Shown here piece after piece: positions 16,541-23,932 of a stretch of 32,013 nucleotides of DNA (position 1 is the first letter of the stretch; each line of letters begins with the position of its first letter). Origin of the DNA: Gemmatimonadota bacterium (GTDB lineage Bacteria > Latescibacterota > UBA2968 > GCA-2709665); contig JAPPNU010000006.1 of assembly GCA_028873695.1 (NCBI GenBank), positions 1 to 32,013 of the forward strand, given 5' to 3'. The position numbers and the translations under genes are program-made. The notes under the pieces were generated by a model. It had not been told where the DNA came from. It saw only the letters and a list, made by a program, of their open reading frames with translations, and did not search any database.

Positions 16541-17851
16541 ATGTTGAAGAGAATACGGATCCGCGGATACAAGTCTCTTGATGACGTGGAAGTGCGTCTG
16601 TCACAGCTGGTCGTGCTTTTCGGGCCTAACGCCGCCGGCAAGAGCAACTTGCTCGACGCCTTGCAATTGCTGTCGAAGCTGGCGACAAGCCGGACGGTCA
16701 AGGAGGCGTTCGATCCTCCCTATCGCGGGAAGCCGCTGGAGTCCTTTACCATTGGGCAAGACGGTATCAAGGGTCTGCTCAAACAGGAAAGACTATCGTT
16801 CTCTATCGAAGCCGACCTATGTCTGTCTGACGCAGTCGTCAAGTCGGTGAATCGCCAGATTCTGGAAATGCGTCGTCCAGGCGTCGAGGGCGAGCTTAAG
16901 CCCATGGACAAGATCCCTGCCCGCGTACGTGAAACATACCTGCGTTATCGCATCGAGATAGAGATGCTGCCGAAATCCGGTGTTCTTCGCGTCGCGGATG
17001 AATACCTGGCTGCACTGAACGCCAATGGGCAACCCACCCGAAAACGAAAGCCATTTATCGAACGCCAGGATCAGAAGATACACCTGCGCCTGGAGGGACA
17101 GGCCCATCCCACCTATTACGATCGTTACCTTGACCACAGCGTTCTCTCGATGCCTCATTATCCGCCTCACTATCCACACCTCGCAGCGGCCCGGCGTGAG
17201 TTGGAGAGTTGGCTGTTCTTCTACTTCGAACCACGCGAACGCATGAGGGCTGCGAATCCTGTAAAAGAGGTACGACACATCGGTTTAATGGGAGAAGAAC
17301 TCGCCGCCTTTCTGAATACAATGAAAGCAACCGATGCCAGGCAATTCAAAGGCGTTGAAAAAGCGTTGCACGCGCTGATGCCCAGCGTCGACGGAATCGA
17401 AGTGGAGGTGAGCGATCTTGGCGAGGTGGAACTTAGACTTAAGGAAGGGGGTGTCGCGATTCCGGCTCGAGTGCTCTCGGAAGGCACCCTGCGGATGCTC
17501 GGACTCCTTGCCCTGACCGGCGTTGAGGACAGTCCTGCATTGGTTGGATTCGAAGAGCCTGAGAACGGCATTCACCCCCGCCGTATCCAGTTAATCGCAG
17601 AATTGCTTAAGACACAGGAGGCCTTGAACCAGACTCAACATATCGTTACCACACACTCTCCGCTTCTGCCCGACCTGCTCGAAGACGACGCCCTGTTTGC
17701 GGTCTGCCGGCGTAATGGTCAGACCCGTATCGATCCGTTTTCAACGTGGGGGCCACTGGCGCGGCGCCGTGAAATTGGACAAGCGCTTTCCGACGATGAA
17801 GACGGACTCCCGGTTTCAGCACGCATCTTGAGAGGCGATTTCGATGCGTGA
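16541..17851 (+). CDS. AAA/SMC-like ATPase (AAA_15/AAA_21 type), possible defence-module ATPase
   Basis: This 436-residue cytoplasmic protein has the ABC/SMC-like ATPase layout. It starts ...IRIRGYKSLDDVEV with Walker A GPNAAGKS (28-35), has a long helical insert (about 60-290), an ABC-type signature LSEG (312-315), Walker B LVGFEEPENGIHP (334-346, E338-E339) and an H-loop TTHSPLLPD (H372). This is the architecture of OLD-, RloA- and AriA-type ATPases, which work with Toprim or other nuclease partners in phage defence. The next gene overlaps by 4-8 bases and is Toprim-like, which supports such a pair. ATG 16541 has GGAG 8 bases upstream. Spot counts of 60-base lines (29/60 G+C at 17281, 37/60 at 15601) hint at lower GC than the neighbour and possible transfer. 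Confidence 0.88.
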   Translation: MLKRIRIRGYKSLDDVEVRLSQLVVLFGPNAAGKSNLLDALQLLSKLATSRTVKEAFDPPYRGKPLESFTIGQDGIKGLLKQERLSFSIEADLCLSDAVVKSVNRQILEMRRPGVEGELKPMDKIPARVRETYLRYRIEIEMLPKSGVLRVADEYLAALNANGQPTRKRKPFIERQDQKIHLRLEGQAHPTYYDRYLDHSVLSMPHYPPHYPHLAAARRELESWLFFYFEPRERMRAANPVKEVRHIGLMGEELAAFLNTMKATDARQFKGVEKALHALMPSVDGIEVEVSDLGEVELRLKEGGVAIPARVLSEGTLRMLGLLALTGVEDSPALVGFEEPENGIHPRRIQLIAELLKTQEALNQTQHIVTTHSPLLPDLLEDDALFAVCRRNGQTRIDPFSTWGPLARRREIGQALSDDEDGLPVSARILRGDFDA

Positions 17852-18447
17852 AATCGCGCTTTTTTGCCGAGGACTATGCACATCAGCTCGTCATCGGCGC
17901 CCTCGTCAGGCGGGTCGCCAGCGAATATCGAATCGATGTACATCTGAATTGGCGGAGTTCGGTAGGTGGCTACGGGAAAGTCATAACAGAAGTCAAGAAC
18001 TATATGCGTGACCTTGAACGGCAAGGAGATCCGCGACCCGATCTGATCGTCGTCGCGACAGACGCCAATTGCCGAGGACTTACTGAGCGAATGCGGGAGA
18101 TCACTGGCCGAGAAGAACTTGCACCTATGATCCATGCCATTCCCGATCCGCACGTCGAGCGTTGGCTTTTGCTGGACGGTTCGGCCTTCAAGGCAGTATT
18201 TGGAATGGGGTGTGATGCACCCGATCAGAAATGTGATCGAAGACGATATAAACAGCGCTTGATCGAAGCCATTCGTGACACGGGGACGATACCCAGACTT
18301 GGAGGTATTGAATACGCTGAAGACATCGTACAGCACATAAACATCAACCGTGCAGCACGATCCGACCGATCTTTTGGGCGATTCGTCGAGGCTCTGCGCA
18401 TCACATTTCAGGTGTGGAGACGCCAACCTCCAACTTCCCGCGTATAG
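17848..18447 (+). CDS. Toprim-like partner protein of the ATPase (DUF4276/RloB-like), likely frameshifted at its start
   Basis: The open frame gives about 199 residues from GTG 17848, overlapping the ATPase stop. The pattern is Toprim-like: an early acidic FAEDYAHQ (E8, D9), a strand ending in VVATDAN (D72, N74), then IPDPHVERWLLLD (E104). Toprim nucleases act on DNA or RNA with metal ions. The start looks damaged. A better-placed ATG at 17844 (AGAGG 8 bases upstream) opens as MREIALF but leaves the frame at a T6 run (17860-17865). With five T's it would read MREIALFAEDYAHQ and continue into this frame. So this is a one-base indel, a sequencing error, slippage, or real initiation at GTG. The family name is by pattern only. 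Confidence 0.7.
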   Translation: MKSRFFAEDYAHQLVIGALVRRVASEYRIDVHLNWRSSVGGYGKVITEVKNYMRDLERQGDPRPDLIVVATDANCRGLTERMREITGREELAPMIHAIPDPHVERWLLLDGSAFKAVFGMGCDAPDQKCDRRRYKQRLIEAIRDTGTIPRLGGIEYAEDIVQHININRAARSDRSFGRFVEALRITFQVWRRQPPTSRV

Positions 18448-18544
18448 TTGAAGTCGCTTTTCCCTGGGTCGCCGAACAATCGGAATACAGGTCGCAACGC
18501 CAACGGAATTGTTAACCGGCACCAATTGGTATGGAGAGAATTCA

Positions 18545-18940
18545 ATGCTGCCCAACTACGACGTAGACATGCAGCTGGACGTGAAGGTCCCCATGCGCGA
18601 CGGGATCAACCTTTCGGCGGACATCTACCTGCCGCGCGCCCGCGGGAGTTTCCCCACGGTCCTGATGCGCACGCCATACAGCAACAACGAAGACGGGATG
18701 GTCGCAAAAGCCAGGCGCCTGGCGAATAACGGATACGCCTGCGTTCTCCAGGACTGCCGGGGGCGCTGGGACTCCGAAGGCACGTATTACGCGTTTCGGG
18801 AAGGAGAAGACGGGCACGACACCCATGAGTGGATTGGAAACCGGGAATGGTGCAGCGGAAGGATTGGAATGGCCGGCAGCTCCTACGGCGGCGCCGTACA
18901 GTGGCGCAGCGCGCCGTATGCCAGCCGTTATCTCAAATAA
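18545..18940 (+). CDS. CocE/NonD-type hydrolase, N-terminal part (ends at in-frame TAA)
   Basis: These 131 residues form the start of a CocE/NonD-like alpha/beta hydrolase (X-Pro dipeptidyl-peptidase S15 family): VPMRDGINLSADIYLPR, then VLQDCRGRWDSEG and the nucleophile elbow GMAGSSYGGAVQW (S123). ATG 18545 follows GGAGAG. The frame stops at TAA 18938-18940 and resumes in the same frame at the very next codon, an ATG. The nucleophile is in this half and the expected acid and base are in the other. Alone it should be inactive. A single change such as TCA to TAA would explain the stop. Confidence 0.85.
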   Translation: MLPNYDVDMQLDVKVPMRDGINLSADIYLPRARGSFPTVLMRTPYSNNEDGMVAKARRLANNGYACVLQDCRGRWDSEGTYYAFREGEDGHDTHEWIGNREWCSGRIGMAGSSYGGAVQWRSAPYASRYLK

Positions 18941-20221
18941 ATGACGCCCCGGGTCATCTGCGCCGACTACTATACCGGGCTCGTCCACCCGGGCGGCGCG
19001 TTCCAGCTCAACGTCATGCTCACCTGGGGTATGCGCACCAACGCCCGCACCGGCCAGACCATCGAGTTTCACAACTGGACCGAAGCCTTCCGGTCGCTGC
19101 CCCTCAACAGAATGGACGAAGCCTCGGGCCGCGACGTCGACTTCTGGAAGGACTGGGTCGAGCACGACGCTTACGACGACTACTGGGAGGAATTCAACGA
19201 CGAAACCCGCTGGGGCGATATTATCGCGCCCGCGTTCAACATGGGCGGCTGGTACGATCTCTACGCCGCCCAGACTTTCAGCAATTACAACGGCCTTCGT
19301 CAGAACGGCGGCTCTGAAGACGCGAAGAGGAGCAAGCTCATCGTGGGTCCGTGGCCGCACGCGCTCAGCACGTCGCCAAAGACCGGGGACGTCGATTTCG
19401 GAGCGCCTTCCATGGTCGATCTCGAGAGCCTCGAAGAGCGCTGGTTCGACTATTGGCTCAAGGGTATCGACAACGGCGTCGTGGACGAGCCGCCCCTGAG
19501 GCTCTTCATCATGGGCGCCAACCGGTGGCGGGACGAATACGAGTGGCCCCTCGCCCGGACCGAATGGCAGAATTGGCACCTGCATTCCGCCGGTCAGGCC
19601 AACACGCTGCTTGGCGACGGCTGCCTCTCGATCGATCCGCCGGGCGAGGAACACCCCGATCGCTATACGTACGATCCGCGCTACCCCGCGCCGACCACGG
19701 GCGGGAACAACTGCTGCTCCCCCCATATCGTCCCCTGGGGGCCGCAGGACCAGCGTCCCGTCGAAATGCGCAGCGACGTGCTTTGTTACACCAGCGACCC
19801 GATGGAAACGGACCTGGAAGTCACCGGTCCCATCAAGGTCGTACTCTACGCCGCCACCGATTGCACCGACACGGACTGGACCGCCAAGCTGGTGGACGTG
19901 TCACCATCGGGGTACGCCATGAACCTCTGCGACGGCATCCTGAGGGCGCGGTTTCGGGAAAGCCTTACCAGCCCGTCTTTGCTCGATCCCGGAAACGTGT
20001 ACGCCTATGAGATCGACCTGGGTGTCACCGGAAACGTCTTCAAAAAGGGCCACCGGATCCGGCTCGAAATCTCGTCGTCGAACTTTCCCCGGTTCGACCG
20101 CAATCTCAACACGGGCGGCTCTCTGGCAGGCGGGACCGAAATGCGCCAGGCCCGTCAGACCGTCCATCACTCGAGACAATATCCGTCCCACATCGTCCTG
20201 CCCGTCATCCCGGCAACGTGA
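18941..20221 (+). CDS. CocE/NonD-type hydrolase, C-terminal part (follows in-frame TAA)
   Basis: These 426 residues continue the hydrolase in the same frame. They carry APAFNMGGWYDLYAAQTF, where the catalytic Asp is expected, and LIVGPWPHALS, where the catalytic His is expected. A C-terminal jelly-roll domain follows (TDLEVTGPIKVVLYA ... GHRIRLEISSSNFPRFDRN). The first codon is an ATG directly after the TAA, with no clear ribosome binding site. Expression would need termination-reinitiation or stop readthrough. Joined, the two parts make about 558 codons, the usual family length. The family hydrolyses acyl esters or X-Pro amides. Confidence 0.85.
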   Translation: MTPRVICADYYTGLVHPGGAFQLNVMLTWGMRTNARTGQTIEFHNWTEAFRSLPLNRMDEASGRDVDFWKDWVEHDAYDDYWEEFNDETRWGDIIAPAFNMGGWYDLYAAQTFSNYNGLRQNGGSEDAKRSKLIVGPWPHALSTSPKTGDVDFGAPSMVDLESLEERWFDYWLKGIDNGVVDEPPLRLFIMGANRWRDEYEWPLARTEWQNWHLHSAGQANTLLGDGCLSIDPPGEEHPDRYTYDPRYPAPTTGGNNCCSPHIVPWGPQDQRPVEMRSDVLCYTSDPMETDLEVTGPIKVVLYAATDCTDTDWTAKLVDVSPSGYAMNLCDGILRARFRESLTSPSLLDPGNVYAYEIDLGVTGNVFKKGHRIRLEISSSNFPRFDRNLNTGGSLAGGTEMRQARQTVHHSRQYPSHIVLPVIPAT

Positions 20222-20642
20222 TAGTCGTTACGGGGAGCAGTGAATAGTTGACATCTGTTGCTCCTGCAAGAGTGGATAGGAACCTGCCCAAACGGGAACG
20301 CTGAGCATGCCTGCATTGCTCGTGCTGAGCCTGTCCATGCAAGCTTGTCGAAATGTCGAAGCGCCCGCGTTTGGTTGCCTTTCCAAACCTTCGCCGACCC
20401 TTCGACAATCCTTCGGCAGGCTCAGGACAACGGCTCAGGGACCGCTGGCTCAGGGCAGGCTATGGGTCTCCTGAAAGCGGCTTTATGACGTCCAATGAAC
20501 TAAATTACGCGTGGTCATTGAGCTCGTCGAAATGCCCGCCATTCAACAACTGTTCGGCAGGCTTGCTTCGATAAGCTCAGCACGAGCAGGACAACGGCTC
20601 AGGATGCCGGGTCATTGGTGTCTAAGAATAGGACCTTCCGAT
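20222..20642. repeat. Intergenic dispersed repeats before the toroid gene
   Basis: There is no convincing gene. The stretch is filled by variants of a repeat family with cores such as GTGCTGAGCCTGTCCATGC, AAGCTTGTCGAAATGTCGAA, CTTCGGCAGGCTCAGGACAA and TCGATAAGCTCAGCACGAGC, in both orientations. Related sequence lies at 2885-3030. An open frame upstream of ATG 20643 runs through these repeats and should not be counted as protein. Confidence 0.7.
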
Positions 20643-22031
20643 ATGCCGGATCCCTGTCTCCTCATTTCCATTCCCGGCAAGAGCTTCGGCTTCGTGCCCG
20701 GCCAGCGGATATCGATCCACCTCCATGTGATCGGGCTGAACAAACAGACGGTGAGCGTCCGGCTCGCGATCAACGATCCTCTCGGCGCCACCCGGTACGC
20801 GTCCGGGGAGGTCAGCCGCGACCTGGACGGAGGACACGCCGTCGTCCCGTTCGAATGCGATCTCGAACCCGATTTTCAGGCGGGTACACACCTCGTCACG
20901 GCGCAGGTCATTTCCGGGGCGCAGAACTTCAGGGCCATCGCCACCGAGTCGTTTGAGGTGGTCGTACCCGGCCGCCGCCTGGCCGACGGTTTTCCGGTTG
21001 CGCCTCGTGACCGCATTATCGATGCGAACTACGCCTTCGAAGCCACAGACGCCGAAACGCTGAATGCGGCGTTCCGGACGGCGCATGTCGAATGTGAAGC
21101 GTGCCGCAACCCGGACGGCGGCTGGGGGACCGTCCCGGATGCGGAAAAACCCGCGTACCGCTTGCCCTCGAACGTCATCCTGGGTTATCTGTACGGCTAC
21201 GAAGCGCTGGGTGACGAGCAATACAGGAATCTGGCTGTGGGCGGCCTGGACTATCTCCTTGCAGAACAGGACGAGAACGGCGCCTTCCGCTGGTGGTACA
21301 AGGGCGTTCCCGGCGGCGTGATGAACCAGCGCGACAACTTCTACGATACGGGCTGGGCGGGCCTGGCCCTTGCGGAGGGCTTTCGGGTTACCGGAGAGGA
21401 GGAATACCTCGACGCCGTTCGACGGGCCGCGGACTGGACGGCGACCTGCCCCTTTACCGGGAACAACAACTACGATGCATTCGCGCTCTGGTTTCTATCC
21501 CTGCTGTACGCGTTCACCGGAGAAGAAAAACACCTGGAGACGGCGGTCTGGCGTACCCGCGGCGGCGTCTTCTTCGCGCAGCTTCCCCGGGGCGGATGGC
21601 CGGGTCACAACTTCCATATCGGCTATCAGTCCATCACCGCGAACGGCCTCGCCTCGCTTTACGACGTCCTCCCCACCGATCATCCCTTTTCCGATCCTCT
21701 AAGGGACCGCCTCTGCGCGGCCCTCAATTTCGCCACGTTCCTTCAGACGCGCACCGGAGACTATTGCATGGGCTGGGAATACGACCGGGAATTTCGTATC
21801 GACAGCACAGGAACGCCCACGGGGACCATGATTCCCGCCCGGTCGGAACTCGTTCGCGCCTTCTACAAGACCGACAATCGCCTCGACGTACCGGCCAATA
21901 TCTTCAATGGGCTCTGCCGTTCCACCACCAGGAGAATCGAATCCCTCAAGAGTCGCCCCGATCGCGACAGATCAGAAGTCACCGGTCTGATGGACGTCGG
22001 CGTACTCCTCAAATGGCGCCGCAACAAATAA
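20643..22031 (+). CDS. Unknown protein: beta-sandwich domain plus alpha/alpha-toroid domain
   Basis: I do not recognise a named family for this 462-residue protein. Residues 1-115 look like an Ig- or MG2-like beta sandwich (PGKSFGFVPGQRISIHLHV ... TESFEVVVPG). Residues 130-460 have repeated helical hairpins with aromatic and Gly-rich turns (NPDGGWG, DENGAFRWW, YDTGWAGLALAEGF, NNYDAFALWFLSLLYAF), typical of six-hairpin toroids in glycoside hydrolases, lyases and terpene-cyclase-like folds. No signal peptide is visible. ATG 20643 has AGGA 9 bases upstream and begins where the protein-like sequence begins. A longer frame from 20511 runs through a repeat. Its neighbours (heparinase-like lyase, CocE hydrolase) suggest carbohydrate or ester catabolism, which is inference. 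Confidence 0.8.
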   Translation: MPDPCLLISIPGKSFGFVPGQRISIHLHVIGLNKQTVSVRLAINDPLGATRYASGEVSRDLDGGHAVVPFECDLEPDFQAGTHLVTAQVISGAQNFRAIATESFEVVVPGRRLADGFPVAPRDRIIDANYAFEATDAETLNAAFRTAHVECEACRNPDGGWGTVPDAEKPAYRLPSNVILGYLYGYEALGDEQYRNLAVGGLDYLLAEQDENGAFRWWYKGVPGGVMNQRDNFYDTGWAGLALAEGFRVTGEEEYLDAVRRAADWTATCPFTGNNNYDAFALWFLSLLYAFTGEEKHLETAVWRTRGGVFFAQLPRGGWPGHNFHIGYQSITANGLASLYDVLPTDHPFSDPLRDRLCAALNFATFLQTRTGDYCMGWEYDREFRIDSTGTPTGTMIPARSELVRAFYKTDNRLDVPANIFNGLCRSTTRRIESLKSRPDRDRSEVTGLMDVGVLLKWRRNK

Positions 22032-22078
22032 GGCGCGGCGAAAGCCGCGCCTCCAATTTCCCGGGCAGGGGCCCGGGA
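22032..22078. terminator. Two tandem hairpins between convergent genes, possible bidirectional terminator
   Basis: Directly after the toroid gene stop, a perfect 8-bp stem (GGCGCGGC, GAAA tetraloop, GCCGCGCC) lies at 22032-22051. A second perfect 8-bp stem (TCCCGGGC, loop AGGG, GCCCGGGA) lies at 22059-22078. They sit in the 63-base gap between convergent genes. No long T-tract follows on either strand, so termination is inferred from position and stem strength. They could instead be dispersed hairpin repeats. Confidence 0.5.
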
Positions 22079-22094
22079 TCCCGTGCATAGTCCT

Positions 22095-22982
22095 TCAGAA
22101 TCGCTCTTGCCTGGGCACCACTTCAATCTCGAACAGCTTCGGCCATCGTTTTCCGGTCACGAACAGGCGCTTCCCGTCCCTATCATACGCGATTCCGTTC
22201 AATGCGGCATCCGGGCCGAGCCGTTCCTGCCCCGGCAGAAGCCCGGTCAGATCGATCCAGCCCACCACCCTGCCGGACTCCGGGTCGATCCTTGCGATCA
22301 GGTCCGACTCCCAGACATTGGCGTAGACTTCACCCTCGACGTATTCCAGTTCATTCAGCCGGGTCACCGGTCCCTTCTCGTCCCGGACTTCCACCCGCCC
22401 CACCTCTTCGAACGTGTCCGGATCCCTGAAATACAGCGTCGGCGTCCCATCGCTGACGATCAGCCTCCGGCCGTCGTGCGTGATCCCCCACCCCTCGGAG
22501 GGATAGGTGAACGACCGAACGCGTTCGAATGTCTTCTTGTTGTAGACGAATCCGGTCCGCGCCACCCAGGTCAACTGGAGGATGCGATTTCCGAAAATCG
22601 TGATCCCTTCGCCGAAATACCGGGATTCCAGCATCTTGATCCGCGTGACCTGGCCGGTTTCCGGCACGACCTCGCGTAACGTGGACCTCCCGTAGAGCCC
22701 CGTTCCCTCGTACAGAAAGCCTCGTTCATATACGAGCCCCTGGGTGAACGCGCCGTGATCGTGGGGGTACGAATTTATCACGCGGTACGTGTACGGCCGC
22801 GGCTTCCAGGCCGCGGTCGAATCCGCAAGCGATGCGGTTCGAGCCCCAACCTGAACCGTCACGAGCCCTTCCGCCAGAACCAACACGACGCATAGGGCCG
22901 GAATGATTCCCGGCAGACGTCGCAGGCACAAGAAATTCCTCAATGGCGAATAACAGGTTCCGTAGCCGGACTGTACGGTCAT
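22095..22982 (-). CDS. Glutaminyl-peptide cyclotransferase, plant/bacterial beta-propeller type
   Basis: This 295-residue protein carries an N-terminal signal sequence: basic LRNFLCLRRL, then hydrophobic PGIIPALCVVLVLAEGLV, about residues 14-42. The mature beta-propeller follows. Family motifs are YPHDHGAFTQGL, LYEGTGLYGRS, SRYFGEGIT, EGWGITHDG and LNELEYVEGEVYANVW. The enzyme turns N-terminal Gln of exported peptides or proteins into pyroglutamate, so it probably acts in the periplasm or outside the cell. The start ATG has only a weak GAGAG site. The gene is convergent with the toroid gene and lies downstream of moaE on the same strand, separated by about 150 bases of repeats. Confidence 0.93.
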   Translation of the reverse strand: MTVQSGYGTCYSPLRNFLCLRRLPGIIPALCVVLVLAEGLVTVQVGARTASLADSTAAWKPRPYTYRVINSYPHDHGAFTQGLVYERGFLYEGTGLYGRSTLREVVPETGQVTRIKMLESRYFGEGITIFGNRILQLTWVARTGFVYNKKTFERVRSFTYPSEGWGITHDGRRLIVSDGTPTLYFRDPDTFEEVGRVEVRDEKGPVTRLNELEYVEGEVYANVWESDLIARIDPESGRVVGWIDLTGLLPGQERLGPDAALNGIAYDRDGKRLFVTGKRWPKLFEIEVVPRQERF

Positions 22983-23021
22983 CTCTCTCAGTTTTTTCTA
23001 ATCTCATTCGTCTATATATTG

Positions 23022-23049
23022 GTAGGGGCGACCGGCCGGTCGCCCCTAC
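23022..23049. repeat. Perfect 28-bp palindromic repeat (GTAGGGGCGACC family)
   Basis: The left arm GTAGGGGCGACCGG is followed exactly by its reverse complement. It lies between moaE and the glutaminyl cyclase gene. Related copies are at 23105-23129 and 27349-27368. No T-tract follows, so it is not a standard terminator. Confidence 0.85.
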
Positions 23050-23104
23050 AGGAATTCTGCATTCGTGAATCGATATCGCGTTTCTACGCACCAATCTTGC
23101 GCAT

Positions 23105-23129
23105 GTAGGGGCGACCCTCGTGGTCGCCC
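23105..23129. repeat. Hairpin repeat just after moaE (GTAGGGGCGACC family)
   Basis: GTAGGGGCGACC is followed by the loop CTCGT and then GGTCGCCC, an 8-bp stem (23109-23116 with 23122-23129). It begins five bases past the moaE stop codon on the minus strand. Confidence 0.75.
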
Positions 23130-23133
23130 GCCC

Positions 23134-23586
23134 TTAAGCTTTTCCGGCTTCGCGCTGAGCCGCGGACGGATCGCCCTCTATCCATGCTTCGCCGTCCGTC
23201 CATACTTCCTTCTTCCAGATAGGCACGGTTTCCTTCAGCCGGTCGATCGCGTAATGACAGGCTTCCAGTGCCGCTTTGCGGTGCGGCGCGGAAATCGCGA
23301 TCAGCACGCTGGTCTCGCCGATCTCCAATCGACCCACGCGATGCAGCATGCCCACCCGGTCCACCTCCCACTTCGCCTTCACCTCCCTGCCGATCTCTTC
23401 CATTTTTCCTTCGGCCATTTCCCGGTAGGCATCGTAAACCAGATAGCTGGTCCGGCGGCCCATCGAGTGGTCACGCACCACCCCCGCGAAGGTCGCCACC
23501 GCGCCGTCCGAATCTCTCAGCACGGCGTCGTGCAGCGCGCCGGGAGATATGGGTTCTTTCTGGATTCGGTAGAGATCACCGGACAT
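23134..23586 (-). CDS. moaE: Molybdopterin synthase catalytic subunit MoaE
   Basis: This 150-residue protein is the large subunit of molybdopterin synthase, which converts cyclic pyranopterin monophosphate to molybdopterin with sulfur from thiocarboxylated MoaD. Family features are GAVATFAGVVRDHS, LVYDAYREMAEGKMEEI, HRVGRLEIGETSVLIAISAPHRKAA and the active-site region ETVPIWKKEVW, whose lysines bind substrate. The ATG overlaps the moaD end by 11 bases, and its GGAGGAG site lies inside moaD, so the two are translationally coupled. No other molybdenum cofactor gene is in the window. Confidence 0.95.
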   Translation of the reverse strand: MSGDLYRIQKEPISPGALHDAVLRDSDGAVATFAGVVRDHSMGRRTSYLVYDAYREMAEGKMEEIGREVKAKWEVDRVGMLHRVGRLEIGETSVLIAISAPHRKAALEACHYAIDRLKETVPIWKKEVWTDGEAWIEGDPSAAQREAGKA

Positions 23587-23878
23587 ACGGTCTCTTCTCC
23601 TCCGGTTCGGCGTTTTCGACGCAGCCCGCCGGCCCGCCGCCGCTTACCGGCGGAATAAACGCCACCTCATCCCCATCTCCAAGCCGCCGGGACCGATCCA
23701 CGTACGCCTGGTTGACAGACACCATCAGGCTGGCTTCCATTTCCCGCAGCCGGGGATGTTCTTCCGCCAGCCGCGCCAGCAGGTCCGTGACGCGGGCGCG
23801 ATCAGGCAACGATATCGACGCCTCCGGTGTCCCGACCAGATCCCTGCACGACGCGAAAAACAGGACCTTGACCTCCAT
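23576..23878 (-). CDS. moaD: Molybdopterin synthase sulfur carrier subunit MoaD, with C-terminal extension
   Basis: This 100-residue ubiquitin-fold protein carries sulfur as a C-terminal thiocarboxylate to MoaE. It starts MEVKVLFFASCRDLVG and holds the usual FIPPVSGG ending at residues 74-81. In normal MoaD the Gly-Gly is the very end. Here the frame runs on for 19 more residues (from G82, ending EEKRPYVR) into moaE. The tail codons also hold the moaE ribosome binding site, as though a stop codon after Gly-Gly had been lost. Activity would need cleavage after Gly81, as is known for the MoaX fusion. ATG 23878 was chosen over an upstream one because GGAGAAGGA precedes it. Confidence 0.92.
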   Translation of the reverse strand: MEVKVLFFASCRDLVGTPEASISLPDRARVTDLLARLAEEHPRLREMEASLMVSVNQAYVDRSRRLGDGDEVAFIPPVSGGGPAGCVENAEPEEKRPYVR

Positions 23879-23932
23879 ATTCCTTCTCCACCTCTTTATT
23901 CGGAGCACCCGCGCGGCGGAGGGATCGTTTCG

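Noticed and set aside
17719..18555. Minus-strand open frame of 278 codons over the Toprim-like gene
   Set aside because: It has no recognisable motifs and is antisense to two genes with clear motifs.
23022..23049. Rho-independent terminator after moaE
   Set aside because: The palindrome is strong but no T-tract follows on either strand, and the same element occurs between other genes.
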